Shown: positions 1 through 12,442, numbered from the stretch's first letter. The stretch is DNA of 64,000 nucleotides from Phytophthora quininea (GCA_011947345.1 JAAVTG010000117.1:1-64000), one strand, 5' to 3'. Notes: generated from the letters alone by a model not told the origin. A program made the numbers and translations.

Positions 1-3000
1 CGTTCCCACCACCCAACACGGTCTTCCAAGGAAGCATTCTGGTTGAACACTTCGACTGCATTGAAGTTGATGAAAGGTCGATAACTCCAAACTGTCCGGT
101 CACCTCCAGTCTGGGACGCCACTACGCCCGTATTCCCATCGATGCTGCTGTCCGAGTCACTAGAACTGGGGCCGTTTCGTCGGCCCAGTCGTCTCCAGAA
201 CTTGAACTGGGATCAGACTCAGACTCAGGATCAGAATCAGATGGAGGATCTGATCCCTTCTTGGACTTCTTGGTACCAGATGTTTTGTCCCCCTTCTTGG
301 ACGAGTGCACAGTCCGCTTCTTCGACGCGGAGGCCGAGTTCTTCGCGCCTCCAGGAGCTGTGGGCTCCGCCTTCAACGCCGCCTCTGTCTTCAGGGCATG
401 TCCCCCTACTGCAGCTGGCTCCGTCTTGATCACTGAAGACGCATGCGCACCCTGCGCAGAGGCAGAGGTTGTTGCGTGCGTCGACTGGGCGTGGCCAGTT
501 GTGGAATCAGGGGTCGGAGTTGCACGAGCCCCTGAACTTGGGACAACGTCGCCCGAAGATCGCGGATTTGACTGGCCTGGAACTTCTGGAGCGTTAGCGC
601 CGCCTCGCGTTCGGCTTCGCGTTCACGTTGGACAGATGCCATCTGAGCCGACAGTCCCTGTGTGATCTCTTCGACCCATTGAGCACGCTCAGCTTCAGCA
701 CGCGATTCCCGCGCCATCTCAGCCTTCTTCCACTGGTCTTCGAACTGGACGGCTAGCCGCTCGCGTTCACGTTGCAGAAGCTCGTCGACATCCTGAACTC
801 CAGGTGCCGGCTCCGGTTTGGAGCTGGCCCACTCCTGAGCCTCCCGCACGAGTTGTTCAGCGGCGCGAACCTGCTCGGCCAATTCTCGTTGCCGGGCTTG
901 GTCCTGAAGACGGCGCTGTTCGGCTTGCGCGGCCAGCTTCTGACGTTCCAGTGTCTCAGCCTTGATACGCTCTGCTTCCACCCGGCACGTTCGGCATCGG
1001 CTTGGGCCTGTCGCTCCTGCCAATTCCGTTCGAACGCGACCCGCATTGCTTCGCGTTCCTGCGGCAAGAGAACCTCTGGATCCGCGCCTCGAGGTGCAGC
1101 GGGCTGGATCGCAACAGGAGCACGTTGTTGAGACGCGAGCAAGTTACTCATGAACTGCTGCATCTGGCGTTGCTGCTCCTCCTGAAACTGCCGTTGGCTC
1201 TCACGAGCCTGCTGACGTTCCAGCTCTGCGTCCTTCCGCATCTGCTCCATCTTCTCCTGCTCCTGCCGCATCAGATTCAGTGCGATCTGGGACGACCCCG
1301 AGGCACGAGAAGTCTCTGAGCCATGGCGGGAGGTCCCTGAATGAGTAGACCTCCGAGACCGATGAGTGCACTCAGAACGTGCGTCACCTCTAGTGCTTTC
1401 CGGGTAATCTCGGCGAGGCCTATCTTGTTCATCTGCCCTCTCTCCGCCGGGGCTGGATCCCGGACCCGTAACGCCTGCATGGGTTGGGTCCTCTGGAGCA
1501 TTGTGAACCGGAGCGTGCGAGAGCCGTGTCGTGATACACAGTACGAGTGAAGACACCTCCCATATCGCTCCCATCCGGTCCAGCAATACCCCGAGCGGTG
1601 AACGCCCGGCCGGTTGGGACAGAGTACGACATATGTGCTCCCGCATCGTGACCTGTCGACATCAAGGACGACGACCCGGAACTATCCCCAGGAGTCCGGG
1701 AGCTGGGTCACGACTCGGAATCTCCCGTCGGGCCTACCGAGCTCGGGACTGGATATGCCCTCGGAGTCAGCGCCTTTTGAGCACCCTCGCGTATCCCCAG
1801 ACGGGCAATTCCTGTAACTAGGCTGGACGCCCCTGTCGACGGGTCAGCCGACATCGGCGACGCCTGAGTCAACGCCGTCTGGGACGGGTTGGCGGACGAT
1901 TGTGTCTCAGCGTCTGAGGGCTCCTTGCTTCGCCTCGCTTGCAGGCCGCTGAAGGCAAACCTCGTTGCGAACTCGAAACCCAGAGTCTCAGCATCTTCAA
2001 CGTCCATAGCCTCAGCGATCTCCTCGTCCCACGTGTTTTCAGTTGCTGGTGCAAGTGCTTCCTCAGTCTTGGCGTGCGTCGAAGACGCTTCCAAGATGGG
2101 AAAAATCCGACGCAGGACACCTGCAATCAGCTTCCTCCACTCGATGAGTTCCGTCGCGAGATGATTCAGGACGACCCGGGCGAGACTCTTCACTGCCGGC
2201 TCCGGGAGCGCGGCTGCCCTTGTCTCTGACCACTCCGGAACCAGATTCACGAATCTGAAACCAGCTCCGAAGAGCAAAGTCTGTAGCACGGCAGTACACT
2301 CTCGAGCCGTAAACCGGTCCAGGTCAACCTGCACACCCGCGACATCCTCAGCCAGACCCATGCTCCAACGATGCGAGTTCAGAGCGCGGAGCCACGTAAC
2401 GCCCCGGGCCCCTCCCTGCATCTTGGACGTCAGGAAACTCTGGGTAGCCAGCGCTTGTTCCAACCACGGAGTCGAATCCGGTCGGGGATTTGGCCAAGTG
2501 AAGACCACGTTGTGCGGGGTCACTACGCCGGGGGCATAGAGCTCCCAGTACTTGACTTGATCACCGACATAGATCTGTTCGGAGTCCTCCTCTGGGTTGG
2601 CGTGCGTCATCTCCACGTCTTCCTCAGCGCGAAGCTGACTCGGACTTAGAGTCTGAACTGACCCGATTTCCCGACGCGCCGGAGTCTGACTTGGGGTCGA
2701 CTCCATCGGTTCTGAAACCGGTTCCGGACGCGGCTGCGGTTCCGGGGACGGCTGTGCATCCTGGAACCGAGACTTCTCTTCCACGAGAACCAACGTCGAA
2801 ATCGACGTATCAGCTCCCGTTCCCGTCGGAGGAGGGTCGGAACCCACTAACCCCGTCGGGGACTCTGCCATGACGGCGCCTTCCTGTGACGCCTCAGCTG
2901 GCTTTGGACTCTCGCCCTCGGCCTGCTCCGCCTGAGCACTCTCTGCCTCCAGCTCTGGATGCGGCACATCCAGGCCCTCCTCCAGACGACACACCAGGTG

Positions 3001-3214
3001 CGTCCGGATCTTCGGGTTCTGGATCGCCTTGATCCTGAGCCTCGGACTTCTGAGTCCTCAGACTTGCCTTCCGCCTTCGGTTGTCCCTCATCAGCTGATC
3101 GAGGTCCTTGACTTCCTCCGGCGCTTGGCCTTGAACTCGACGTGACTGACGTGTCGCCTCACCGCGACCTTCGTCCTCACGTCCCTCCTTCTTCTCTTCC
3201 GTTGCGCCCACCAT
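1..3214 (-). pseudogene. gag region of a Gypsy-like LTR retrotransposon, broken and cut by the window edge
   Basis: Minus-strand coding stretches follow one another with frame changes near 2990, 1690, 1000 and 430. The start codon at 3214 opens a very charged segment rich in Lys, Arg and Glu. Next comes a long acidic/proline-rich part with a globular core (about 2500-1950). Then follows a Gln/Arg/Glu-rich coiled-coil stretch (about 1350-650), and finally a Lys/Ser tail with an acidic Ser-Asp run (about 330-180). This order fits gag proteins of large oomycete Gypsy elements. No protease, reverse transcriptase or integrase is visible, because they would lie beyond position 1. The adjacent primer site and LTR support the call. 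The family name is inference; frame breaks could be decay or base-calling. Confidence 0.7.
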
Positions 3215-3290
3215 AACTAGATCGTTAGGAGGCTAGCAACTGCAGTACTTGAAACCCGGAACCAGTATAGATTCCCAAAGCGGTGAAATC

Positions 3291-3318
3291 CCTGGTTCGA
3301 ATCCGGGCACGCGCACCA
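3291..3318 (-). other. tRNA primer binding site of the LTR retrotransposon
   Basis: Read on the plus strand these 28 bases look like the 3' part of a tRNA. There is a T arm with five paired positions around the loop TTCGAAT, then a 7-base acceptor strand CACGCGC, a discriminator A and CCA. On the minus strand this is the usual complement starting TGG, two bases after the LTR and 77 bases before the gag start. The match covers the whole T arm plus acceptor, longer than the common 18 bases. The tRNA species is not identified. Confidence 0.8.
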
Positions 3319-3320
3319 GC

Positions 3321-5269
3321 TGTGGCGAAGCTCGGTGAAAAACTTGCGCCCAGGGGGTGTACAGTGGCGCGACCCGAATGAACTGGTCTGCGGGGTAGCG
3401 GTTCCAGAAGGCCCTTGAGCAACCTGGAACCGTTGGCGTGTACCTTGTGTGCAATCCCTAAGGGTTCGAATCGCTGGACTCGACGACCAGGGAGGACACC
3501 TGCTCAGGATGCAGGTAACGGGTAGGTTAGTACTGCGGTTCGGGAGTTCCCCGAACGCGCTTGCTACAGAGAGCGGGTTAGAAGAGTTAGAAGGTAGCTT
3601 GTGGTCGCACTCCGGGACCACACAGCCAAACCTTGTACAAGATAACAATTAACAATATAGAGTTCGATACCGATATGCAGCCACCACTTATTCTTTTGGA
3701 CCCTCGGGTGGTGGGTCCTCGTCCAGGATCGATGGGGCGTATGCGGTTCGGGACACCTGGAAGGTCTCGAACACCCCGACGTTCGCGCACCAGCTCCTCG
3801 TGGAGCAACAGATATAGCACTCGGTTACAAAGCCTAGGTCAGTCGATTCACAACGCAGTTAGTGTCAACGCCTTGGTGGTCACTGCTATCCAGCCACACA
3901 AGACGGTCAGGTCAATATAAAATGGGTGACGCCCGGATGTACCGACGGCCCAACTAGAATATGGAATGGGTCGGGGTCAGTCCAGGAGCGGCACGCCCTA
4001 GAACTCCCCTTCCCAACTGGACTTGAACACGGGGAGTTCCACGCGAGGCTAGTCCCTAAGCCAAGGTGCCCTTAACGCCCAATGCGGCCTCCGCTTCCTC
4101 GGAGCACTTGAGCACTTGGGGGAAATCGAACTCTGTTAAAATCTCATACAAACTAGCTATGCAATACTAAGTACGAATTTTGAACAATCTTCTGACAATA
4201 TCTTGACTTGAATATGGACGGTGTAAGTGACTTGGTCCGACTATGGAGTAATCACTGGGTGCGCAATCCTGGAGCATCTCCATTGCTCAATGGGGGTCAA
4301 GTTTCCCAAACGGGGTGACCTCTCGCAACTTCAACTCCAGGTGCTCCACATCACTCGCACTGGGGATTGATTCTTCACTTGATGTTTGTAAAGGGACTTC
4401 CACAACCTCATACATTCAGAATCACGGTTCAGGGATTGGTCATCCTGGAACGCCAATCTGCGTCCAGGATACCGAATCCGGTTCCAGAGTCCTAGCGTAT
4501 CGGGAAATCCACTTCCATCGAGCGTAGCAACTTCTTGGAAACGTAGTGTGTTGTGTAACACGTGCTTTGTTGGGGGAGAGACTAGGTCTTGGGAGCCCTT
4601 AGCGTCACACTCATCGTGCGCTTTGGGGCCAAGGCTACACAAGTCACAGAGGGGATACGTTCCCTCAATGTGATTTCCGCCCACTCTTGGACACTTGCTG
4701 ACGGACGAGGTGCGGCTTCGGACCGAGCCTCCAGTGCGTTTCGGGATTTACATACTCCCGACGCAGGCTTCCGAAACCTAGGGACCATCCTTGGTAGGAC
4801 TCCCGCCACAGCCTTGTCCCAACTGGTCACACGCCTCCACAACCACTCATCCACTAAGTTAAAATCCAACCAATCACAACGCGGGGATTGCTACCCATAG
4901 AAAAATCCAAATTAGCATCACCACACTGTACTCTCCAACAAAGGGTGGACGACGACGCAGACCGCGCTTTTACAGGTCGCCAGGAGCAAAGGCTTCCCGA
5001 CTGAAAGAGTTACGGCACCTCGGCTGGCGGGAGTACCGGCTCGCGGACTCAGCGAGACTTGTAGAGCGCACTTGGCGGAACTTCGCCCAACACCGGGCGG
5101 ACCTTGTTCTCTTGGCGCTACCAGACAACACTAGGGGTTTCGACGTTACAGTTTTTGGCGACCGCGAAGACTCTTCGTTGTCATCCCACATAGCGCGGTT
5201 TTCTCGAAGATAGCGAAGAACGATTGGGATTGGCTAAAATGGCGAGTTTGAAGCATTGTGTTCGCCACA
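3321..5269 (-). repeat. 5' long terminal repeat of the retrotransposon (minus-strand element)
   Basis: The segment begins TGTGGCGAA and ends TTCGCCACA, a perfect 9-base inverted terminal repeat with the TG...CA ends expected of an LTR. It starts two bases from the primer binding site. Its length is 1,949 bases. No convincing protein lies inside. The second LTR would be to the left of the window, so identity between the LTRs and the target-site duplication cannot be checked here. Confidence 0.75.
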
Positions 5270-6416
5270 GCATAGCAGGCTGCCAGCCGCCAGGGGCACG
5301 GCCTTCTTCAGCTCGCGTTTGGTCACTAGATCACAAGGTACGCGATCCTCAGGGACGATCGAAGCATGACGAGTCATCACGTTGCCTAGCAGCAGTTGTT
5401 GTGGTGCATCTGAATTCATCAGGCAGCGAAGGTTAGTCTGCTTGCCGACGCTGGGCCAAGCCTCCCGACAAGGTGTGGCTGCTACAAATGCTCACAGGTC
5501 TTGACGTGTCCAGTATGCTGTTCAGCTGAATGTGTTTGACCCTTGGAATCGCTCGGCTGGTACTGTCCGTTCCCATCGCGCAGAGACCCTCCAAGCTGCT
5601 GGGCTTCTCTCTGCTGGTGCTGACAAACGCCGGGATTCTGACCTCAGAGGCCACCTGAAGAGGACGCGGCGAGCGAAAGTCTACGCAGGTCACGAGAGCA
5701 TGTTCGAGCGGCAGGTCAACGACGTCGTCTCCCATGCCAAAGGTCACCAATTTTGCGCGCTGGGCAGTGCAGCTGAAGCCCCAGAGATCGTCCCATTAAA
5801 GAGCCGATCTGTGGACGCTGACTGAGCCCCTGGACGCAAAGAGGCTACGAGCTGCGAAAACATCCTTGCCACTCTGCAGACTCTGCAGCAACGTGGTGTT
5901 GGGGAAACCCAGTTGCAGACAGAACTGTGAACCGAACACACTGCCGAGATCCTGGTGGCAGTAAAGAGCCTGTCCGTTAGGGAGCTTCAGTAGTGCGGAG
6001 ATAGTTTGCCAGAGGAAGCCGTTTAACGTTGCGCCTAATTGGAAACACAGAAGAGAGTTCCAGGCGGTGCTACAATACGAGCCGACCTGCAGTCTCTTCT
6101 TGGACGTGCGAGTACTGCTGATGCTAGAGGTGGTGTCAGGTTGTGCTATTGCTTCATGCTCATTGTGGTCACTATCTACAGAATTTTCAAGCCAATGAGG
6201 TCTACGGAACTTCGTCTTCATCCTGCTGTTTGCCCGCCGAATCAACAAAATCATCTCCGTGGCAATTACCGAAAACAGGAAGCAAGTCTGGACACCTTAG
6301 AAATTGTGGCAGTATCACCCCTAGCCGAGCGCTGAGGCAGCGATGCTCTTCCACAACCCATTAACCAAGATTAAGTGAACATCAATGTATTTAACTTCGT
6401 AGCATTCGTTATTAGA
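5270..6416. other. no recognised gene (flank between LTR and hAT remnant)
   Basis: Short open stretches occur on both strands (for example minus 5433-5750 and 5796-6254) but none shows a motif or family pattern I recognise, and none has a convincing start. It may be decayed repeat sequence. Confidence 0.4.
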
Positions 6417-8548
6417 TTAACAAGCGGAGTCTGCTATGCTTATGTCGTCCCCATCGTCATTCTCGTTCACACTGGTGCTAGTATCTTCTTGATAATTCTG
6501 ACCGACGAATAAAGTGTCGCGAATCAATGCAGGCGATAGAGAGCACCTATTGACCGATACGACATTCCCATTAGTTGGAAATGCGCGTTGTGAAGGCGCT
6601 GAGGTCGCGATACACCCCAACCACTTTCTTGCCAAAATGGAAAGAGTTGGGAACGTTTTCTCTTGGCCCTCCCACCACTGCAGCGGGTCCGTCGAGATCG
6701 GAGTGTCGAGAGCAGCACTAATGTACACTTCTCGTTCAGCTTTGAACTGGGCTCGTAGGGTACTAAGTGTAGTGGTAAGATTAGGGAATTGGTCTCACTG
6801 CTCTCGCAGCAAAACACAGCAGACCGGTAGTCTTGAGATGACTTCTGCTGCTCAACAATCATCGGTGCCATGTCTGTTGCCTGTTGACAAGTGGCATCAT
6901 CCTCTTCGTTTAAAGATAGGCCCTGGGCAATTTCAACAGCAGCGCAAAGCAGAATGTTCCGTGCTCGTTCGGCCTCGACACCAGACAAAACCTTCAGGTG
7001 AGATGATCTGGGATCCAATTGAGAAACCCAAAGCGCTTCTGCAGGAAGCTTGTTGAGCAGGCGTTCAGAGAGCAACTTGACATAAGTTTTGCGTACACCC
7101 TCCATCAGAGCCTCGATTCTTGGGGTAAATTCCTCGCTTAGATTACCAAGAATCGAGTTAAACATGTCAGATTTCTCGATTCGCTTCTCCAGCAACCGGA
7201 GAATCGGGACAGCGGCAGCGAGTGTAAGAAATGTTTGTCCGCTGAGCCCAGTTGTGGCGTCTGCAAACGGCTTGAGCAAAACATCCAAACAGAGCACAAT
7301 TGTCCATTGCTCCGCAGAAGGTTGCATCAAATTGACGTCGGAAAAGTCCAGTGTGTTCAAAAGCTTTGTCAAGTATGACGCGGAATTCCAGCATTCGCTG
7401 CAGCATAAAATTCGTACTATTCCCACGCACAGGGCTGTCATTCTGCGGCAGAACCTCGCGGTCACTGTTTTCCTGGAAATCCTTCAATAGATCGGTTCCT
7501 TTCGACGATCTACTGGAATATGACGCCAACTTGCGGAATACAGCAACTGTAGCTCGTAATGTGTCCAGATGCTTGCGTTCTGGCGTAGTTGTGGCTCCGA
7601 TAAACTTGTCAACTTTTTCTCTGGCACGATAATCCTATGCTCTGTCGGTTACTGCATCCGATTGTGCCGACGCCAGCATGGCTTTTGAGGTCTTTTTCGT
7701 GCATTTCTTCTTCACAATACCAGCACCGACGACAAGATGGATGCAATGAGCTAAACACGACATGTCGTTTAACCGAAGCTTCTTGCACGCCTTCTTTCCG
7801 TTGGATGCTCCAACTCGAAGAAATTTTGTGCATTTGTCTTTCCTAAGTCCCCATACCGTCATGCAGTCATCTAACGCGTCTGCAATCGCATTACCGTCGT
7901 GTTTACCATTTAGTCGCCGTACTTCCAACACCCAATTGCGCATTCTAAAAGAACGGTCCACATAATATGAAGAGTGAAGCTCATGAACGCGACTTTGCTT
8001 CTTGATGTCCATATATCAGTGGACGCGGAGAAATACTCGCACTCCTCTGAAACCTGTTGCTTCAACGCGTCGCGAAGGTCTACGGTGATGCCCTCAACGC
8101 GCTGGGGCACCTTCCAGCTCTTTGGAAGCGAACTGACTCCCTCGATGCTGTTTAAATACTGGATGTACTTCACAAAGTACTCGTCTTGAACAACAGTAAA
8201 TGGCCTCATCGACTTCGCAACCCAAATAGCAAGTAGATCATCAGCGCGTTCTTGTTCGGCTGGTGAGCAATGCTCACGCAACCCGACTTCGTCAATTTTG
8301 TTCTTTTCAACCGCGCGATGAACAAGAATCTGCTTCTTCCTCTCCTTTTGTTCGTCTTGTTGTGTTTTCGCATCATGTAAATCACTGGAATGATATACGT
8401 CCATGTGCTTGGTGACATGGTACGTGTTCCCCTTCTCGTACTTGATTTTACACTTACATTTCTTGCACCAAGCACATCGCGCGTCCGACGAGCGAAGCTT
8501 CGTCTTTTCCGATGATCCTCCTTGCAAATTAATACAACACAAGCCCAA
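6417..8548 (-). pseudogene. hAT-family transposase with BED zinc finger, frameshifted
   Basis: A BED-type finger (two CxxC-like cysteines then H...H around 8470-8380) is followed by the hAT core, with S-T-D-x-W-T-S near 8020 and a Cys-x-A-H-x-x-x-L-V pattern near 7750. The C-terminal dimerisation signature is at 6690-6560, with the order P-L-x-W-W, L-A-R-K-x-L-G, T-S-A-P-S-x-R and a later L-F-x-x-x-N. These are the hallmark blocks of hAT transposases. At least three frame changes separate the pieces (near 7990, 7620-7470 and 6730), so no single product is made as written. Terminal inverted repeats could not be located. The product of an intact relative would cut and paste DNA in the nucleus. 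Confidence 0.8.
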
Positions 8549-8597
8549 TGGCTTTTAATCCGTTGCTTCGGCATCGGGAACAGCAACGGCTTAGCAG

Positions 8598-9235
8598 TTG
8601 GCGTTACATCGCCAGCATGACCCGGACCAAGAGAAGCGGTCGTGCCATCGACACGACCACAACGACGAGTTCTGCTGGGCGTTCCCCTTTGTTTGCGACG
8701 GGAACTGCTGGGGTTGCAGTGCCAGCACGATCGGCATGCCTGAAGTCGCGAGGAGCAATCGTTCCACCGACGTGACCTGGTTGACGAGTGCTGCTGCGCC
8801 GTGCACTGCTTGGAGTTGCAGCACGACTAGTGCTGTTTGACATTCCACCTTGTCTGCAACGTGCACTGCTTGGTGTTTCAGCGCGAGCATGACCGGGGTC
8901 AGGAGAAGCAGCCGCACATCAAACTCGAACCGAACGACGAGTGCTGTTCGATGTGCCTCGCTTACGAAGAGCACTGCTTGGAGTGCCTCGACCACGATTA
9001 GTGCTACTTGGTGATGTAGCACCAGCATGGTGCGGACCCGGAGAAACAGCCAAAACACTTACTCGGCTAGAACGACGAGCACTGCTGGGAGTTGACTCTC
9101 GCCGGGATCGTGTATGGTCCGGCGTTGCCGCGTCAGCTGCTTCCGAGCCAGGAGAAGCTTCGGGGCGGCCACTGCGAACGGAACGAAGATTGCTTGGACG
9201 TGTATCTCGAATACGTCTCGAGCTGGTAGGCGTCG
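8598..9235. repeat. degenerate tandem repeat, Arg/Leu/Gly-coding on the plus strand
   Basis: A motif close to CGACGAGCACTGCTTGGAGT recurs with many substitutions, and a second block resembling AGCATGACCCGGACCAAGAG recurs near 8616, 8886 and 9026. Read on the plus strand, part of it gives an R-R-A-L-L-G-V-like repeat without a start. The block ends just before the left end of the pogo-like element. It may be the worn remains of a repeat-containing gene or a satellite. Confidence 0.6.
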
Positions 9236-9237
9236 TA

Positions 9238-9262
9238 CACAGACGGACGGAATCTAACGGCC
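9238..9262 (+). repeat. left terminal inverted repeat of the pogo-like element
   Basis: Matches the reverse complement of 10884-10908 with three differences. Preceded by TA. Confidence 0.85.
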
Positions 9263-9529
9263 GGACAGATTCTAACGGCCAGACCAGTCACAACTGTCAA
9301 ATGAATCATTTTCATCCAATCAGATATCAGATGAATATTTGCTAATTCAGAGCCAGTCACAGACTAATTCTCCAGTCCAATGGAGGGGGACGCTCAGGAC
9401 AGCTGCCCTCCAGGAGATCGACCCTCAAGAGCAGCCTACGACTCCTCCCTCAATCGCGGCCCCGATAGTTCGTAGGAAGCACTATACTCTATTCATACTA
9501 AACGAGCTGTTTTAACAGGCGCTCAAGGA

Positions 9530-10907
9530 ATGAGTGTCCGTGTAGCTGCCAAAAAGTTTGGAGTTCCTCTCCGTACGCTTACCGACTGGGTCGCTGAGAA
9601 AGAAAACATATTTGCATCTATAGGATCCGAAAAGACGTTAGCCCAGACACCAGGGCGCACAGAGTCGATTCCATTTTCCTTCGAGCTGCTGATCTACATG
9701 AAGGATCAGCGTCGGGCCGACCAACCGCTTACGACTACCAGAATGATGCAATACATCCGTTCAAACTACTTCAACTGGCTGACCGACTACACTACGAACA
9801 AGAAAGACCAAGCTACAGCGTACGACATTCCGCCTTCTTCGTCGCTTCGCTTATCGGCATGGCTTCACGCAACGAACTCCCCATGGTTTAAAGGTGTGAA
9901 TGTTCTAATATTACCTTATATTGACCTAATATTAATTAATTCGTGACGTTTTAGGGAAATCGCGATGATTTAGCGGTATTTCAGCGTGTCTTTAGCGAGG
10001 CTTTTAAGAGAGACTACGGCCACATGCCGTCAAACAGAATCATCAACATCGATGAAACCGGTGTGTATTATGATACACCGCCCTCCAGAATTCTTTGCGA
10101 GCGTGGTGAGCCCTCAAACATCACACGTCCTCAAAGCACTCTGCGCGCATGACAGTCGTATGCTCTATTCGAGGGAATGGTACGCTAACAATGTTATACA
10201 ACCCGTGTAAAAAACTATCTGTTGTGATGCTGTAGGTGAAAAACTACCTTTACTATTCATCGTCCAAGGCGAGCCTGATGGCATTACTGCAAACGAAGGA
10301 GTCTCTAGCTACCCCAAAGGTGCCACGTAATGATCTGGTTTTTCTGTAAGACTTACGCTAATTTATGGCTGAATATTAGGTCATTATTATGCTGTCCAGC
10401 CTAAAGCGTGGATGGATGGAAGAGTGTGGCTTGAGTTCCTCCGCTCAGTAATGCATCAAGGGTCACTTCGTCCTCCTTGTTGACAATCTGGAGTGTCATG
10501 TGTCAGAGGGGGCGGAGGAAATCGTTGCAGGCGAGCTGTTTTCTCATTTACAGGCGCTACCTAAAAATTCTACCTCTGTGTGTCAGCCACTTGATGTTGG
10601 CGTGATGGGTCCTCTGAAAGCTAAACTAAAGTCAGCGTGGCTGCTAGAGGACACGACGAAAGTGGCTACAGCGAAGGACAAAAGGTTGGCAACAATCAAG
10701 CGTACTATTGCTGTCTGGAACGACACCAGCGAGGACACTATTCGATCAACTTTTAACAAGGCGCTCAGCGTTAATTTTAAGCTAAATCCTAGGATTACCG
10801 CCGTCAATGTTGGCTGTCTCTTTTTGCCATTATTTCCACCAATCACAGGCCGCTCTGTTAACTATGGTCTGCCGTCAGAAGGTGGCCGTTGGATTCTGTC
10901 CGTCTGA
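9530..10907 (+). pseudogene. DDE transposase of the pogo-like element, with introns and two or three frame breaks
   Basis: The N-terminus starts with a psq-type helix-turn-helix (A-A-K-K-F-G-V-P x R-T-L-x-x-W-V). The first catalytic Asp is in N-I-D-E-T-G-V near 10050. The second is in a D-N-x-x-x-H block near 10480-10500, and the Q-P-L-D motif with the third Asp lies near 10587. Two introns fit well: 10180-10235 (56 bases) and 10320-10379 (60 bases), both GT...AG and phase 1. A third at about 9894-9954 has GT...AG but leaves the frame off by one. Other frame shifts occur near 10125 and 10460. The stop codon lies inside the right inverted repeat. The gene looks recently active but now broken, or broken by base-calling. 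Confidence 0.75.
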
Positions 10908-10908
10908 G
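10884..10908 (-). repeat. right terminal inverted repeat of the pogo-like element
   Basis: Inverted partner of 9238-9262, followed by TA at 10909-10910. It contains the transposase stop codon. Confidence 0.85.
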
Positions 10909-12146
10909 TAGTATGCAAGATGAAGCGGTCTCAACATAGCCGAGACCGGAATCACGGATATCACCTTGCCTAGACTTAGGTATTGATGAACGGAGGCGAT
11001 TTGAGGGACCAGAAGCTGCAACAACCCACCTTGGGCGAAGTTCATACCCTATTATTGGTGTGGTCCAACTTCTCAGGCCGCCTTCGCTGGCGCCCGGCAG
11101 TCAATTGCTGTGCCAGATCTTGTCCATCAAAACTCGGCCACAGACCGACTGACAAACGGACAGACAGCAGGTTTGCTGTATCCGTTAGCCTCAGGTTCCG
11201 GGACAGTGGATGTTTTCGCAGCTTTCTGCGCGCTCGAGCTGTCGATTGAAACACAAAATACATCGCTTTATAACCAATGAGAAGATCTTTCGAATGTTGT
11301 ACGGGCTGGGGAATCCGGCCAATGCTCGTAGAGACTCGCTCGAAAAAGTGTCGAAGACACCTCCGGGCTTGAGCGCTGCTGTGGACGGCCAGGACAAGAT
11401 AAGAGCGGCTGTTGAGACTGTGCTGCCGAAGTAGATGCCTCGGCGCGAAGCTGAATCCCGGTTTGGTGGCAGCAAGAGCCCAATTCAGCGGTTTATGTTG
11501 GCGACCTCACCGCTGAGCTTCCAGTCATGGGGAAACCCGGATATCTCTAGTTTTTGGTACAAACATGTGAGAATCGACGAACTCAAGCATCGGAAAGTAG
11601 ATGAAGAACCTGGCCAAAATGCCTCCGCGAGCCTCGCAGTGGCGTCTTAATGACGTTGGAAGCAACGTTTAGCTAGTGAGGACGATAGGAACAAGGAGAC
11701 GGCTCAAACCTGCAGAAACAGCGGTAAAAAGAGGAGAATGAGCGTCGTGTCCGATTGCTGGGGCAAACTGCGTCAAATGCTGCTGCTACTAAAAGGAGAT
11801 GCGGGAGAGAAAACGCGTGGGGAACGACGTGGAGAAGGCTTAATTTAAAGAGGGAAGCTGCTGCTGCTCGAAATCACTGGCTATTGAGGTGTCTACTACG
11901 AGAAACTGTGTTCAAAGTGTGCTCAAGTACAGTGTCCCAGAACTTGACGCGTCGATTTAGGGTAAATGTCGGGGTGCCTACGGCGGCCGTGAGCATATCT
12001 ATCGCAATGGATGCATGCTGTCAAACTACATTTTCTTTGCTCTTTACGACCGTAGTCTTCACGTTACGATACTTGCATTGCTTCATACTCAAACGAGCCT
12101 GTCAAAAGGTGTTCCGGAATCTGATCCTAGCGGATAGTAGTCTAAT

Positions 12147-12272
12147 GATTGCACTGGTCAACAGGCAGCGTAATCTCTCGCTCGTATCGTGTGATTATTA
12201 AAATTGCTGTAGTTGTAGAAGATTGCACTGGTCAGCAGACAGCGTAATCTCTCGCTCGTATCGTGTGATTAT
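12147..12272. repeat. two-copy direct repeat, 52-base unit
   Basis: Positions 12147-12198 and 12221-12272 are the same apart from two substitutions, both starting GATTGCACTGGTCA and ending GTGTGATTAT, with a 22-base spacer (period 74). Confidence 0.85.
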
Positions 12273-12403
12273 CCACACGGTTCCACATTTGCAAAACAAG
12301 CCAGCCTTCGTTCTCCGGAGCGCTTAAGACAATAGCCTCGCTTCGCTCGGGCGGATGTACTTAGATGTGTTATCGTTTAGATCAATGTACTGAGGTTTTT
12401 AGC

Positions 12404-12442
12404 TATAACACGTTAGAAAGGTATGCATTCTAACATGTTATA
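12404..12442. repeat. inverted repeat / hairpin
   Basis: TATAACACGTTAGAA (12404-12418) pairs with TTCTAACATGTTATA (12428-12442) over 15 positions with one mismatch around a 9-base loop. This may be a miniature transposon end pair or a solo palindrome. Confidence 0.7.

Larger units (their letters stand above)
9238..10908 (+). mobile_element. pogo/Tigger-like DNA transposon, complete with inverted ends
   Basis: The two ends, read inward, are CACAGACGGACGGAATCTAA and CTCAGACGGACAGAATCCAA and stay alike for about 25 bases with three mismatches. Each end is flanked directly by TA (9236-9237 and 10909-10910), as expected for Tc1/mariner/pogo target duplication. The interior holds a DDE transposase gene in the plus direction. 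Total length is 1,671 bases. A second copy of the end motif lies just inside the left end at about 9263-9281. Confidence 0.85.

Noticed and set aside
3241..3320. possible tRNA gene
   Set aside because: Only the T arm, acceptor 3' strand and CCA are present, and eukaryotic tRNA genes do not encode CCA. It fits a primer binding site.
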